In this document: positions 37,250-50,216 of the stretch, piece by piece
Numbering within the stretch: the first letter of the stretch is position 1
Layout: every line of letters starts with the position of its first letter
Origin: Tipula vernalis
Lineage: Eukaryota > Arthropoda > Insecta > Diptera > Tipulidae
Length of the DNA: 64,000 nucleotides
Direction of reading: 5' to 3'
Assembly: GCA_958295665.1 (NCBI GenBank)
Contig: OY282558.1
Coordinates: 330,495,106-330,559,105 of the forward strand
Notes under the pieces: model-generated
What the model was told of the DNA's origin: nothing
Database searches by the model: none
The model's input: only the letters and a program-made list of their open reading frames with translations
Position numbers and translations under genes: made by a program

Positions 37250-38025
37250 AACAATGATATGTTTATGTAGATGTTGGGTGGTGGAGTAAATGGTAATAAA
37301 AAAATATAAGAAATACCATTTAATTAATCGTATTCGACAGGTATTGAGAGACGTTAAGGTAGATCTTATTTAATATTATTTACTACAAATTTCCTTATTT
37401 ATAGCTTAAGGCATCGAAAAAACTAATATATTACAGCCAGAAATAATTTGAGTGCTGACTGCTGATGGTCCGAACTCCGAACCGAACGTACGAACTAAAA
37501 AAATTGTGTTTAATTATTGGCTTAACTCAGGATTGGCTCGGTGGGAGCCATGTATAAATTGTAAATCTCATTTTCTACTGTTACGATGACACCTAGGGTA
37601 GAATAGAATAAGTTAATTAAAAGCACAAAGTTTACTACTAGAAGTGAATACAAGTGACGCCTAGGGTTAGGGTATTTCACAATTTGTTTATTGTACTAAA
37701 ATGGAAATTTTCCATGCTACAACTTCCTAAAAGGCGAATGAGATCGAATTGGATTATGGTATTTGGAAAGCGATATTATAAAGATTAAAAAGTGAATTAT
37801 AAAGTGATTAAAAAAGTGTTTTAGTGCGATATAAAAATTATAAGTGATCAGTAAAATTGTGCGAAAATTATAAAAAGTGATTTTGTGAATAATTGTTAAT
37901 AAATTATGTTGTATTAAGTTTTGGTGTTCAATAAATAAATTCGTTGGTGATAAATTGAATTGATTTTGTTTCATTCACAATCCAGCGATTCAAACCTTTT
38001 TTGACAAGGTAAAAACGTAACACTA
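37250..38025 (+). repeat. Possible solo LTR or other retroelement fragment
   Basis: The region starts near tgttgggtggtggag, has many aagtga/agtgat words and an AATAAA signal near 37930, and ends near gtaaaaacgtaaca. This texture resembles insect LTRs, but I could not find a target duplication, primer-binding site or coding part. Confidence 0.25.
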
Positions 38026-38029
38026 TATT

Positions 38030-40985
38030 ATTTAAATCATTTTTAAATAAGGTCATAAGATGAAGGTAATAAGGTTAATCCATTCACTAAGTGTAATATG
38101 TTGAGAAATTCGTTCTTTTTTTCATAGAGGCTGGTTTTGCTAGTTTGTTATTTGAAGGTATAAGAACAAAAAGGAAAACAACAATAAATTTGTAATATTA
38201 TTTATCTTTTTCTTCCTGTTCTTCCAAATTAAAATCTAATTAAAAATTACAAACGAAGTGGAATGTATGAAGGTTGCCAATGGCGTAATTAGGCGCCCAT
38301 TCGCAAAAATTCACTTGGGTCTCTAAAAAATGCTAATCACAATAGTATATGGCTCTGTAACATTCACTTTTTTTAAAAAGTAAGGACAAACATAGAAAGA
38401 CAATTATTTTTAGTGTAGATTACAATATATTGCTTGCAGTCAAACAATCAAAAATCATTTAGAATCACATCTTTATTCAAATTTTCTATCTAATGGTGAC
38501 TGACATCCTCGTCTTCCACTTCTCCTAATAATTTGTGACGGAATCTTTAATATCAAAAAATTTCAATTTCAAATCGGTTTGATTCAAGTATAGTATATAT
38601 CCTTTAGATATATACATAAACGTTTTTCTTACGACGTAGCACACATCAAAGACAACGTAATTCAAATGAAGGGACAACTATGTAACTTGAAAACAATGCA
38701 ACTCAAAACGACATAATTCGAGAATAACCTGTTTTATTAACCAACCTCATGTTGAGAACATGCCTCCCATATACGATAAACACAACCAATTAAATAATTA
38801 TGAGTCCAAAAATATGTTTGCACATAACTAACTTAAAGCAAAATTTCAAACATGACCATAGAGATATTCAATATAAATATAAAGCTCTTCTGCGGTAAAA
38901 TAAAATTAATTTTATTATTTTATGAATAAACGGTGTTGACGGGTCACGAAAATCTATTCTGACTGTTTTATCGCGTTCTATTGACTATTTACAAAAAAAA
39001 CTCGATGGTTCCAGAAAAATCTCCAAACAAATTAAACATTTTTTGTTTTAGTGCTTTCATAGATCAACATTTCTGAATTTTAAATCTGGATAACAAAACA
39101 AAATTGATTTTTCGCTTCAACATTCAAAAACCGATTCCCATCATTTTTGAACGGCTCTGTTAACAAACAAAAATGGCGATTCGTTAACACGTGTGCGAAA
39201 TTATTCATATTACCGCTCTTGTATTGTCACAGTCACAATTAACGATCTAAAAAATTAATAAGATATGCTCACGCGGATGATATCGTAATCGAGTGATAAA
39301 AAAACAATCATTCTATGTATAAATAATAATCGTAGGAAGCCACATTTAAATGAAATTGCGATATAAAAACGTGTAATATTGTTACCACAGGAAGCCGAAA
39401 TGCGCAAAATAAACCCAATTTTTTAAAGCAATTGAGCGTATCTTTATAGTATAATTCTATATTGTGGTCACAACTACTAAAAAAAAATGTTCAACGATTG
39501 CTATTCTCTTACACCGCATCCCCAATGAAATACGAGTACTTTGTACTTTTGATTTACAGAATTGTAAGAAAATTATTTTGAGAAAAATAAATAAATTTTG
39601 CTCGTTATGTTGGTGGATTCCTAAAGTAAAAGGCTAACAAAATTTTAACTTTCGCCTCGAGAATAGATAGAATGAAGTAAACTACAATTCAACAATTTTG
39701 CGATGACGATGATGTTTGAATTTGTTCGATGAAAATAATTTCGAAGAATTTAATTTACAATAAAATAAATATTTATATAGCCAAAATGTATTTTGGATTT
39801 TGCTAACTGAAAATTTGGCAACCAAATTTTGGCCATTAAACAAAAGCCGATTTATATAATGAAGTTGGCTTTAGTTTGACTTTTACTTATCCGGTATGTG
39901 TGCTATTTTTAAGTTAAAGTAAAAGGCAAAAGTCAAAAATTAAAAGTTTTTTCATCGGAGATGCCCTGTTATATTTAAAATTTTGATTTTGTTTTATAAA
40001 TCAGTGGCCTATACCAGAATTCTTGGTCGTATATGTACGGTTCGAACGACATTTGGTTTATAAATAGACGGCAAAAGTTTCAAAACAAGGTTCGGTGCAA
40101 CGTAAAATAATGATCATGATTCCCATTTAATTTAGCTTTAATTAAATGTTTTAAGATTATTATATTTTTATAAAATAATCTCGGCAAAATTTAAAAATTG
40201 TACTCTCCAAATCTTTGCAGTTTAATTATTTAATAATGATTTGTTTTATACGACCCAATTAAATAAGATAATTATAAGAATATATGTAATAAAATTTATA
40301 ATTTTTTTTTATTTTTTATTTTTCAATAAAAAACGCCTTCGGAATTTCATTAGGTTTATTCGATTGTGTCGATAAAATAAATCCGTGGAAATATTGGAGG
40401 TGTTTTTATAGAAATATTATAGAAAAAAATACTTAAGTTAAATCTAATTAAAAAAATATTTTATTATATGAACATTATTATTTTAATATTATGGAAAAAC
40501 AAATTTATATTACAAAATAGATTACATAGGAAATATTGGGCGATTTGGATTTAAAACGGCTGCATTCAGAAAATAACATGTTAAATCAATATTGTTGATT
40601 TTACTCGACATGTTGGCAGAGCTAAGACTCATTGAAAGACTAGGTGTTATGTAATTAAGCTGCGGGCTAATCCTCGGATAAATCATTTAATTGGTAAAAG
40701 TTACAATTTAGGCTCAATTACTCTCTCTCTCTCTCGTATTGTTCATCTCTGAGAATTGAACCACAACTTAAGAATGTTTCAAACTTTTGATTTTGATTTT
40801 CTTAATTCAAGATAATTATTTTAGAAATTCATTGAAAGATGGTCTGGAATCTAGTCGATGCATCATAAAATCAGTATCGTATTGCATCATAAAATCTGTA
40901 CATGTCTGATGATTATTATTTTTGGTCAAACGGAAATCCGATCATTATTGCCGGTACACATTGAGAACGAGTGACGAGAACGACT
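38030..40985. other. Non-coding stretch
   Basis: AT-rich DNA without recognisable genes or elements; one (CT)n patch lies at about 40720-40735. Confidence 0.5.
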
Positions 40986-40986
40986 A

Positions 40987-43900
40987 GACGCAGATATTTT
41001 TATTTTGCGCGATTTTAGTCCAATTTTTTAAAGAAATAACAGAAATTGCAACAAAAATTTTATTTTTATGAGCAGTTTCGACAAAATTGTTGTGGCATGA
41101 AGATTAGACGCGGATACTTAGAATGAATTTAATATAATTGTTTAAAAAATCGTTTGGATAATGTGCACCAACTTTTGTTAACACTTTTGTGAATATAACG
41201 GCATATGCCACGTCAAACAAACATGCTTCTAATTATCGTTTAAATAAAGTTAATTTATGATATGCAGTCCAATTTTACAGTGAAATGAAACAGAAGTTTT
41301 ATCTATACGTCCCAGTCTCAGTAAAACGTCGTTTGATTTTAATTTTGACTTAAAGCTCCATGGTATTTCAAATTCTCGAACTGTATATGAAAAATTAGCG
41401 CATAAACTTCATCATATTCTGATTTGACTCACTGAACTATTACCTAATTGTGGAGGATTATGTCATAATTTTAACTATAATTTCTAATTTTAAATTGTTG
41501 TTTGCATAACCATAAGAAACAAAAAGTTCAAATGATTTTAATAAGAACTGTTGTTGCATTGCTGCTCCGCTGTGTTGTTGTTTTAATTAATGATTAACTT
41601 TTGAATATTATGATTATTTTCAATCTTTAAAATCTTTTGTTTTGCTATTTTTTTACTCAGCTGAATGCAAAATTGTTGGCATTTTTGCATTGGTTCCTGG
41701 AAGTGGATGTGCACGAGTTACGTTTAATTTATTTGCAGTCACAGCTTTCCAAAATTGCTGTTGCTGATACGGTCACATCCGCCATCGAACCATTTATGCA
41801 CCCAAATCAATATAAATAAATTTTCAGCCTTCGTCAATTAATGCAAGGAGATTAGAGTGGTCCATTTTGTTAGAGTATTAAATTTAGGTTTTTCACAAGG
41901 TTGCTTTTATTCCAAACATGCTAACTAAAACTTCTGTAAAATTTGAGCCTAATCGAAAAATATTTAAAGGTCGCTAGGACTAATCATTTTTAGGGATAAA
42001 TATTAAAATTATCCACAAATCTAGTTTTTACAGCATTTATTTATTGGGAAAATAAAAAAAGTCAAACTTATTCAATCAGCTCTTTAACTGATACCATACT
42101 GAACATTTTACTCGCCCAGATTCATCTTCATGACGTTGGTATTAGAAACGGTGGGAAATTTCTTGCTGTACATTTTTTGTAATGCTTGAGTTAAATTGTA
42201 TCAAGGCAATTCTTCGCTCTGCACCTGTCGTTTACCACTTTTAACTGGCGAACTTTTCTCTCGTTTCAATAAAAATTTCGTCGTCCTTCCATTCTGTGGG
42301 ATCCTTTCGAAGAAATATTGCTGCCTTTTCTCGTCCTTCATTGACTAATAAGTCAAAGAGAACGTTTGTATGTTGGGTAACAAAGGAGTCAATTGGGCTC
42401 TGCTGATTAAGTCTTCTACCGTCGATTCTTTCGGAAAAATACCAGAGATGACGGCAAAATACCCTGATGCCACTGTACCAATTGGTTTATTTGGATAGCC
42501 TTTAATAAGTTGAAGTAGATTAGCGTGATTTAGAGGAGTTTTTTAGGCTAAGGGGACTTCATTCAAATAGCGGCCATATATGAGGCTTACAAATAAGCAT
42601 ATTTCGGTTACGCCTTTTTTCTCTACTGCAGTAAGGACAAACTGGTTCTGGAACATATGGGTATTTATTTTTAGGCAATATATTGCTTTTGTCATCCAAA
42701 TTTAACTTCAGTTTTATTTGAACATGGATCAATAAAACGAGGTAATCATCTCTCGACTGTTGACTTTTTATAGCATCGGCATAGTAATTTTTAATTTCTT
42801 GAAGAAGTTCTAGCACATTAGTAGTACTAAATAACAATCCGTCTCCTACTATAAATTTGTTTTTATCTAAGCATAGTTGAAAGCTTAACTTTAAAAACAT
42901 TATGACGGTAAGTTCCATATGCGCTCTTTATCAAGCGCCTGCTCAATTAAAATGATGCACCTACGTTTAAGCCTGTATTAGAAAGCTGTTGTGTCAAAGC
43001 ATAGTGCACGAATGTGATCATTTAGCAACCACGCGTCAAGAAGTTGCAAGCATACGTTGGCTTGTTGTTCGCCCGTACCTATTTTGATCTTCGGAACTGC
43101 TATTAATTTTTTTAATCCACATCCACTGCCGAGAACTGCAATTCTATCCACCTTTTCTACTTTTTTTAATAGTTTACCACACAAGTTGACATTGTGGAAT
43201 AAATAAAGTTTGATCCGATTCCATTTCCGTGTTTTGTTCGTTTCTGAGCTACAGCTCCCACTACAAACATTGCATTTCGATCAATAAGATTGACACGGAC
43301 AATAGATGCAACAACATCTTTGGTAAAAACAAAAGTACGCTGGGGAGTTTTCGTTTTTGCACTGCGGGTCGAAGTCGAAGGAGCTTGCAACTCATGATGA
43401 TCATGGTGATGTGTTGGAGCCATTTTCACTAAAATCATCGAAATCCATAATCTCAGAATGGGAAACAACAACTTCTTGACTTGCTTATTGTTTTTGAATA
43501 TTCAGTAGTCGCCTGGCTTCAGCTTCCGCGTCTCTCTTCCGTTTTCGGTTTTCCCTATTTCTTAACCAATTGTCTACTCCTATCTTGCTGCAGCTAATGT
43601 TATCTTCTCTTTGCATTATAAGAAATATTTTGTCCTCTTCATTTTTCAGTATAGTTAATGCGTCGTTAACTGCTAAGTTAAATATTTCAACCAAGTTTGT
43701 TTACCAGATTTACATTGGAAAAATAATACAAGAACAAATCCAAAGATGTGCATAGGAACCAAGCGCAAATTTTAGAGAAAAAAAAACTCGATATAAAAAT
43801 TTATTTAAAAAAAAAAAATTCAATGCAACCAAACCTGCTAAAAAACTCGATATATATATTAGCGAAAATTTTATTAGTACGTATTGAGGTACTTATAAAA

Positions 43901-44631
43901 TATTATAAGGTTGTTTATACATTTCTAAACCAAAATAAATTATCTTTTATATTTTTTCACAAACAGCTATACATAAGTTATGCGAACAAAATTTGCATTT
44001 CTATTTCTATGTCAGCTGCCAAAAAAGACGCTACATATATAATTTAAGTATACGACTGGATTATTTGTGATTACATATTTTGAACCCAAAATGATTCGTG
44101 TGCTAACGTTTGCTAAATTAATTTTAGTCAATTAGTAGAAGAGCATTTTCTGTTTATTCGGGGTAAACAAATCTCTCACTTTTCTTTGTAATTTCATAAT
44201 AATATGTCTTACTATTGGGAAACATACAACCGACAAAAAGACAGTTTGGTACCTTATTAAAAAAATTTGAATTCCTTTGGACCCTTTATACTTTCGTGGT
44301 TATCCAAAATTATTGGTGGATCCGCTGGGATAGGCGCTAATTTTTCATATAGAGTTTGAGATAAAACTAACTTTATTTAAATGACACGTAGAAGCATGTC
44401 TGTTTGACTGCACAGGCTGTTATAACCGCAAAACTTGGTACACATTGGCCTAACGATGTTTTAAACAATCATATTAAATAAAATTTATTCTATTTGTTTT
44501 TAATTGGAAAGAAATTAAAATAAAGCCAAATAAAAGTATCCGCCCCTAATCTTTATGCCACAACAATTTTGTCAACATTTTTTGTAAACATAGCAAAATG
44601 AATAAAAATTGCACAGGCGTCTGCTGTAATT
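40987..44631 (-). mobile_element. 3.6-kb transposon with long (300-400 bp) diverged inverted repeats
   Basis: Left arm 40987-41405 and right arm 44330-44631 are inverted copies sharing, from outside in: agacgc, acaaaattgttgtggcat, agattag..gcggatactt, attgtttaaaa, caaacatgcttct, tttaaataaagtta and tatatgaaaaattagcgc. The left arm has an extra insert of about 100 bp. Between the arms lies the broken transposase-like gene at 42090-43700. The exact ends and target duplication are not settled. Confidence 0.75.
42090..43700 (-). pseudogene. Broken transposase-like gene of the CFDTT-motif family
   Basis: Minus-strand frames follow one another in the order of a multicopy protein family I recognise from insect and cnidarian genomes, usually annotated only as uncharacterised. 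The order is: EDKIFLIMQREDN then KIGVDNWL and a basic RENRKRKRDAEAEARR segment (43488-43694); TPQRTFVFTKDVVASI and DRNAMFVVGAVAQ (43200-43400); KVDRIAVLGSG, AVPKIKIGTGEQQAN, LNDHIRALCFDTTAF (42978-43184); RDDYLVLL (42730-42770); and DPTEWKDDEIF with KVRQLKVVND (42220-42310). Frameshifts and deletions separate the blocks. The catalytic chemistry is not known to me. The long inverted repeats around it support a transposase role. Confidence 0.65.
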
Positions 44632-44639
44632 TATATCGA

Positions 44640-46815
44640 GGTTTTTCCTATGCTGGTTAAATACACTTTATTGTACAAAGTTTCAAATCATAGCAACCTC
44701 TAAATATTGTTCAAATGGGCCAGCTTTTGATATGTACACTTCTTTTCCTGTAGACAAATTACCGCATAAATTAAGGGGAAACGGTTGGTTTCAGTCAAAT
44801 TTTAAAAGGTTAAGGGTTTCACGATATTGCCGTGATCTAATGGAAAGTTTGGCTGGCTAGATTTATGTTATTTATGCCATTTGCCTTTCTATAGACCAAT
44901 ATCCAAGCTTTTTCTGCGAGTAGAGAAAAAATGTAATGTGCAAAAATGTGAAGTATAACGTCCACCTTGAACTAAAAAAACATTTACCGCCACTTAGTGC
45001 GCAAATAACTATCAATAAATAAATTTCCAAGCTGGAGAAAGCTTAAGAAGTAAGAAAGAGCTGTTTTACGAATTATGTTAGCTTTCAGATATGTGACGAT
45101 TTGGGTAAAAATAGAATGTAGGATTAAGAAATTCCTTGTTATGGTTTGAATTCAAATAAAGTTTGTTAGTTGGCCTGATTTTGGCTTCATTTAAATTTTA
45201 GTTTGTAATAAAATTTATCGCATGGTAGTGTGAATGCTTACTTTAACTTAGGGTAGTTTCGGTTCGGTTGCATTCGTGACTAGAGCTAATGAAAGCTTGG
45301 TGAGGCAACGTTCAATTTCCTTAGTTGAAATTAAGACGGCATTCTAGTTTTATCGAAATTTCAATTTTATACTCATAATTCAGTATTATTCCACATTCCC
45401 TAGATCCAATAAATAATACTACATATTTCCTAACTAGCAATCACACTTATAGACAATAAAGCTAATTACCAAACAAAATAATAAACAGAGCAGTGTTTAC
45501 TCGTAAATTATATGGATTTACCTTTATCAATTATAGAAATAATAAAAGGTGCTAATCGCTGTGATAATTTGTTCGATTTTATTAATAAATTTTGTTATCT
45601 ATGATTCAATTGTTACTAAACTAATATTGATTTTGTAAATATGCGATAATTAAAAAATTATACTATGTAAATAGGTTAAGGGTTAACCTACATAAAAAAA
45701 TCCCGGGACTTAACCAATATCCTACAATATCTATAAATTTATGACATATTTAATTATAACAAAAACCGCGCTCTTGTCATCATAATGCCGCACAAAAACA
45801 AACAAATAGTGTAATTATTCTGACATATACATAATATGAATCACATTATAAATTATGAGAGTTTCGACCGTAATTATTATGTTATATGCGCATATACATA
45901 TATTTGATTCAACTAGACACGATAGTAAAAGGAGTGGTGACGATACCACCAAAACTATTTTATTTTTTTATATCAAATGAAATCATTTCTTATAGTTGTA
46001 CAACGACGATGATTGAACATGTTCTGTTAAAGATCTTCATTGTTCAATAATACACTCATTGCATCAAATCGACTAGAATACAATTTTATGATTTCATGCC
46101 TTTTTTAAAAGAATACAAACAATTTTTAATTAAATTTAACTACCCGCCATTAAACAAAAAAAAAAAAAAAAATTAAAAATTAAAAATTATAATTTAATAA
46201 TAAAATATTTCTTAAAATGGTCAGCTGCTAGTTTCAGCTGAATGCAAAGAAATATACGTTAAATATTAAGTTTATGCGTGATCGAAACTAACTAAATCTA
46301 TTTCACTGGTTGGGTAAAAATATTATTCTGATGTATGTACATACTTGGTAGTTCAACCGAACGGAAATAACATACTACATTGTTATTTAGGTCACTAAGG
46401 GTTACTTTACAACATAATTATTTCCATTAAACTAAAATTTGAAAAAGTCTGTTATTTAGGTGTGGTGTAATTTTGCACAGTTTATATAATTTACCAAAAG
46501 AAAACAGGTATGGTTTCGTTTCCCTCGATGGTTGTCCTCCAATTTTTGAATAGAAACTGATTGTACCACCAGAATTGTATTAATTTAACAATTTAACACA
46601 ATCAATGCATTATACAAGTGAATCAGTGATTCACGTACATTACTTTTATTACGTATTGTATATAAAAGCCAACAATTATTTAGAAAGTAGTCTATTGCTC
46701 AAGGTTTGTGCGAAATTACAATTATGGAAATTTTTGGGTGATCAAAATATTTTTTGAAACTTCTAAAATTACTGATTGACTTACATATAGTGTTTAGAGT
46801 AAGTTGGTTTTTGTT
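44640..46815. other. Non-coding stretch
   Basis: No gene or bounded element is seen. There is an A-run at about 46160-46175. Confidence 0.5.
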
Positions 46816-46827
46816 TTATCATTAGCC

Positions 46828-47010
46828 TAATTTACACGAGTCACTTTGGATGATCATCGCGGATGATCCATCCAAAGTGATGAAAAAATAGAACATGTTC
46901 AACTTCTTTTACTGTTTATCTTCGGCAACCATTCTTGCTGAAAGATGTTTGATATGGGTAATTTTAGATGATTTATCCGTGATGATCATCCAAAGTAATT
47001 CGTGTAAGTG
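46828..47010. mobile_element. 180-bp MITE with about 40-bp terminal inverted repeats
   Basis: Left end ttacacgagtcactttggat then gatcatcgcgg; the right end is its inverted copy (ccaaagtaattcgtgtaagt). The centre is unique. There is no coding capacity. Confidence 0.72.
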
Positions 47011-47149
47011 CGTCTTTAGTATTGGTATGTAAAATTACAACTAAAACTATCATACAACTAATACTAGCTACTCACCAGGAGCATAATAGTATAGCTACCA
47101 CTCCTTCATAGCAAATTACAATTTTTTTTGAAAATAAGTTTGATTTCTT

Positions 47150-47495
47150 CGGGATGAATTCTGGTGTATTGTGGAGTCGATTTTGACCAAAAAGAAAAAA
47201 TTGCTTGGCACTTTTTTTTTAATAGCATATTTTACTGTTTTCTTTTAACCTCACATACAATGTATTAACTAAACTAAAAAATATATTTGAAACAAAAAAT
47301 GAAAAAATTTGATTTAGAATGCAGTGGATTATTTTGTCCGGTTATGAGGAATTGCGAAATCAATAGCACAGGTTGCAGGTTTCGCCAACGATATGTTTAA
47401 ACAAGTATATGTATATGCAATTAAAAAAAAAAGTGCCAAGCGGAATTTTTTCTTTTTGGTTACTCCACGATAGCCCAGAATTCATCCCTAAATGG
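47150..47495. mobile_element. 345-bp MITE with about 70-bp terminal inverted repeats
   Basis: Left end gggatgaattctggtgtatt through aaaaagaaaaaattgcttgg; the right end from 47424 is the inverted copy (aagtgccaagcggaattttt to ccagaattcatccc). About 85-90% identity between arms by eye. Confidence 0.78.
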
Positions 47496-47719
47496 AAATT
47501 TAGTTAAGGATAACCTTCCAAAAAAATTTGGTTAGAGCCCATCGTACATAGTCAATTTTGTTTTGCTTTTATAGTTTTGAGTAATTTCAATTTTTCTGTT
47601 CTTGTTTCCCATTTCTCAATTTTAAAATGCAGAATAATTGAAAAGTTAAACTTGAAATTACCAAATAAGCAATGTAGAAAAAAATCCGGAAAAAATATTT
47701 TGATAAATTATATGAGTAA

Positions 47720-47830
47720 AAAAAATTCAATTTTATAGGCATTTTTAGTCCTTTGTCGTCACTTCAAACATTTGTGGTATCTAACAGTAGAATCGAAACG
47801 AGCGATACAATTCCTTTGACTTCTGTCTGA
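47720..47830 (+). repeat. Dispersed repeat family C
   Basis: aaaattcaattttataggca through gagcgatacaattccttt recurs at 61440-61560 in the same orientation, and partly at 20370-20430 and 61660-61720. Confidence 0.75.
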
Positions 47831-48305
47831 AAAATCCCGCTTTTTAAAATCTAATTTTTCATATTGCTGCGGTTTTCAAAATCCCGTTTCGGCAAAAATA
47901 GAAATCCCAGTTGTTTTTTAAAACAAAGATTTTGAAAACCGGGATTTTGAAAGCCGAGATTATGAATCCGGAATTTTGAACCTCCCCTGAAAAAACTCGA
48001 ATTTTATAAACATTTCATAAATCTTAATTTTAACTTGAGCCACACTTTGAGAATTGTCTTTCTGGATTTTTTCTTCCAAATTTTTTGTTTCTGTATTTTT
48101 TTTCTTCTAGATAAGGTAGCCAACCCTCTTTCAAAAAATCATTTCGCGCGGAATTCAATTTTATTCGAGTTTCCTCGGAATTACGGGATTTTGCACCCTC
48201 GGGATTTTGTCCCCACGGGATTTTGTACTCTCGGGATTTTGTACCTTCGGGAATTTTTCCCTCGGAATTTTGTAGCTCGCGATTATTTCCCGCGAGATTT
48301 TAAAA
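47830..48305. mobile_element. Foldback element made of GGGATTTTG minisatellite arms, copy 2
   Basis: It shares with 33226-33672 the two right-arm repeat styles (tttgaaaaccgggattttga, then tcctcggaattacgggattt followed by ttgtaccttcggga units). About 190 bp at 47990-48160 interrupt it; that insert resembles 61740-61910 (both carry ataaggtagccaaccc). Confidence 0.65.
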
Positions 48306-48309
48306 AAGC

Positions 48310-50215
48310 AGAAAAAAAGGTATTTGTTTACAAAATTCAAATATTCTCCTAACGCATTTTTCGACTTTTGGCGTTTGTAACTTTTTTTCTTAGCACGGCA
48401 GTATACGAGATTTCCAGCAATGTGGTTGACATCTTGTGAGCAAAATTTGAACACCCTTTAGCCGTACAATAAAGGGGATCAAAACTGTCAAAAAGCTTAA
48501 TTTCGTCTCCCGTATAAGTTCATCCGATTAGTCGAGTTTTATAGACTACATAGGTGAGGAAAGCACTTGTACATAAAAAGCCAATTTCTAATTTAAATTT
48601 AGTTTTATAAACAAGCTTATATTTTAATAGAAATGTTTGTAATTTATTAGGGTTCTTATAAATTGTATATAGGTATTTAAAATGCTCTGCACACTTTTGA
48701 TTGCATGTTTGGGGTCGATAAACCTTCTGAAAAACGAAACTCATACAAATAAAAGAAGGCCATATTGAATTGCAACATTAATTTGGACAAGTGTTTTGCA
48801 ATACTTTTGCTCTTTATTTTCAAAATGATCTATTCCAACAAATTACCAACAATTTAGCTGAGAGGTTTGCCGATGCTTCAATGATGACACCAAAAGTTTC
48901 TGTTTATAATTTTTATTGGCTTGGCATCGAAAGTAGGCTTATCTGTTTTAACCAAAAATCACTAATTTTGATTCATTAGACCATGTTAGTTGTTCTTCTA
49001 CTAAAAATACCTACCGTTTTTTTGGTGTGCCATTTAAATAGTTTTGCATTATTTACACTTAAAGGAAATGGATTATTGACCGTAAAACATCCTAATTACC
49101 CATCGATCCAATGATAACTGTAAGTAAGAATGCGATGCGTGGAAAACGCACCCGGTCTTTAAGAACTTTTCGATGTGTTAAACGCCACCATTCTTTAAGA
49201 ACTTTTCGATAAGTATCTTTTAATTCTTATAAGTATAAATAATTTAGTCGCTTAACTGCGCTAAAAAACTAGTTTGAATCTATGCTGAAATAGCTTATAA
49301 AAACATGTGCCGTTTATATTTTTGTATAATCACTTTAAAAATATTTTGGAAAAGAGCGAATTTACTTTTTTCGTTATTCAAATCTCCGCTATAAACAAGA
49401 AAAGGCGCTACAGTCGAATGAGTGATGAATTGTGCGTCGCAGCCGAAAATTCGTAATCTATAGGTCAAGTCTTCTGTCTCTTGAGTTTTTTTTCAATTAA
49501 AATTAAATTACGTTCAAACATTTTACGATAGTTTTGTATAAACTGCTCTTGTTTTTCTAACATACAGATAAATCTGACATATTTTAGCTGTCAAAAAATT
49601 AAAAGCATTAAAATTTTTAAAGCACCACACTTAAAAATAATAAATTTTACTACTCATGTAAATAATTTCGATACTGTATTTGTAAAGTTCCCTTACAGCT
49701 TGAGTGGTCAATATGTCAAATATTCTTTAATGAAATAATTTCACCAAATTTTGATTGGTTACTTTTGACTTATTTGCTGTTATAGGCCTTAATAAGGTGA
49801 CCGACTTTAATCGTTCTCGCCCGGTTGTTTTGCAGCTTTTTCCCGTTATTTGACCTGCTAACAATCGATCGTGCTATTAGCTAAGCTTAATTGAATAATA
49901 TTTCGGTCATCAAGAGTCGGTGTGATTTGTGCTGCTCCTTCCCGTGGGCATTTTTCGACCAGTTGCAACTTGTTGGCGAATTGTATAAGAAATCGTCAAG
50001 AGGAATTTATACATCCCTTGAAATGTCTCTGATGCCTTCTTTTTGTAAAGCAATAATTTTCAGAGAGTCCTTCATAAAAAGATATTTTATAGTAGTATTT
50101 ATTGTAAATTAATAAACGATCAAGAAAATTTGTTTAGAAAAAGAATTTGTTCTTGAAATACCATATTGAATCTTGAACATTGTTCATTTACTGCGGCTCT
50201 TTGGAAATATATTTT
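48310..50215. other. Non-coding stretch with small repeats
   Basis: A direct repeat of ctttaagaacttttcgat occurs at 49158 and 49193. A word shared with 25030-25060 (gtcgaatgagtgatgaat) is at 49412. No gene is supported. Confidence 0.5.
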
Positions 50216-50216
50216 A

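Noticed and set aside
41637..41819. 60-codon plus-strand frame inside the long-inverted-repeat element
   Set aside because: Composition is ordinary for the region and no family features are seen; the recognisable gene of the element is on the other strand.
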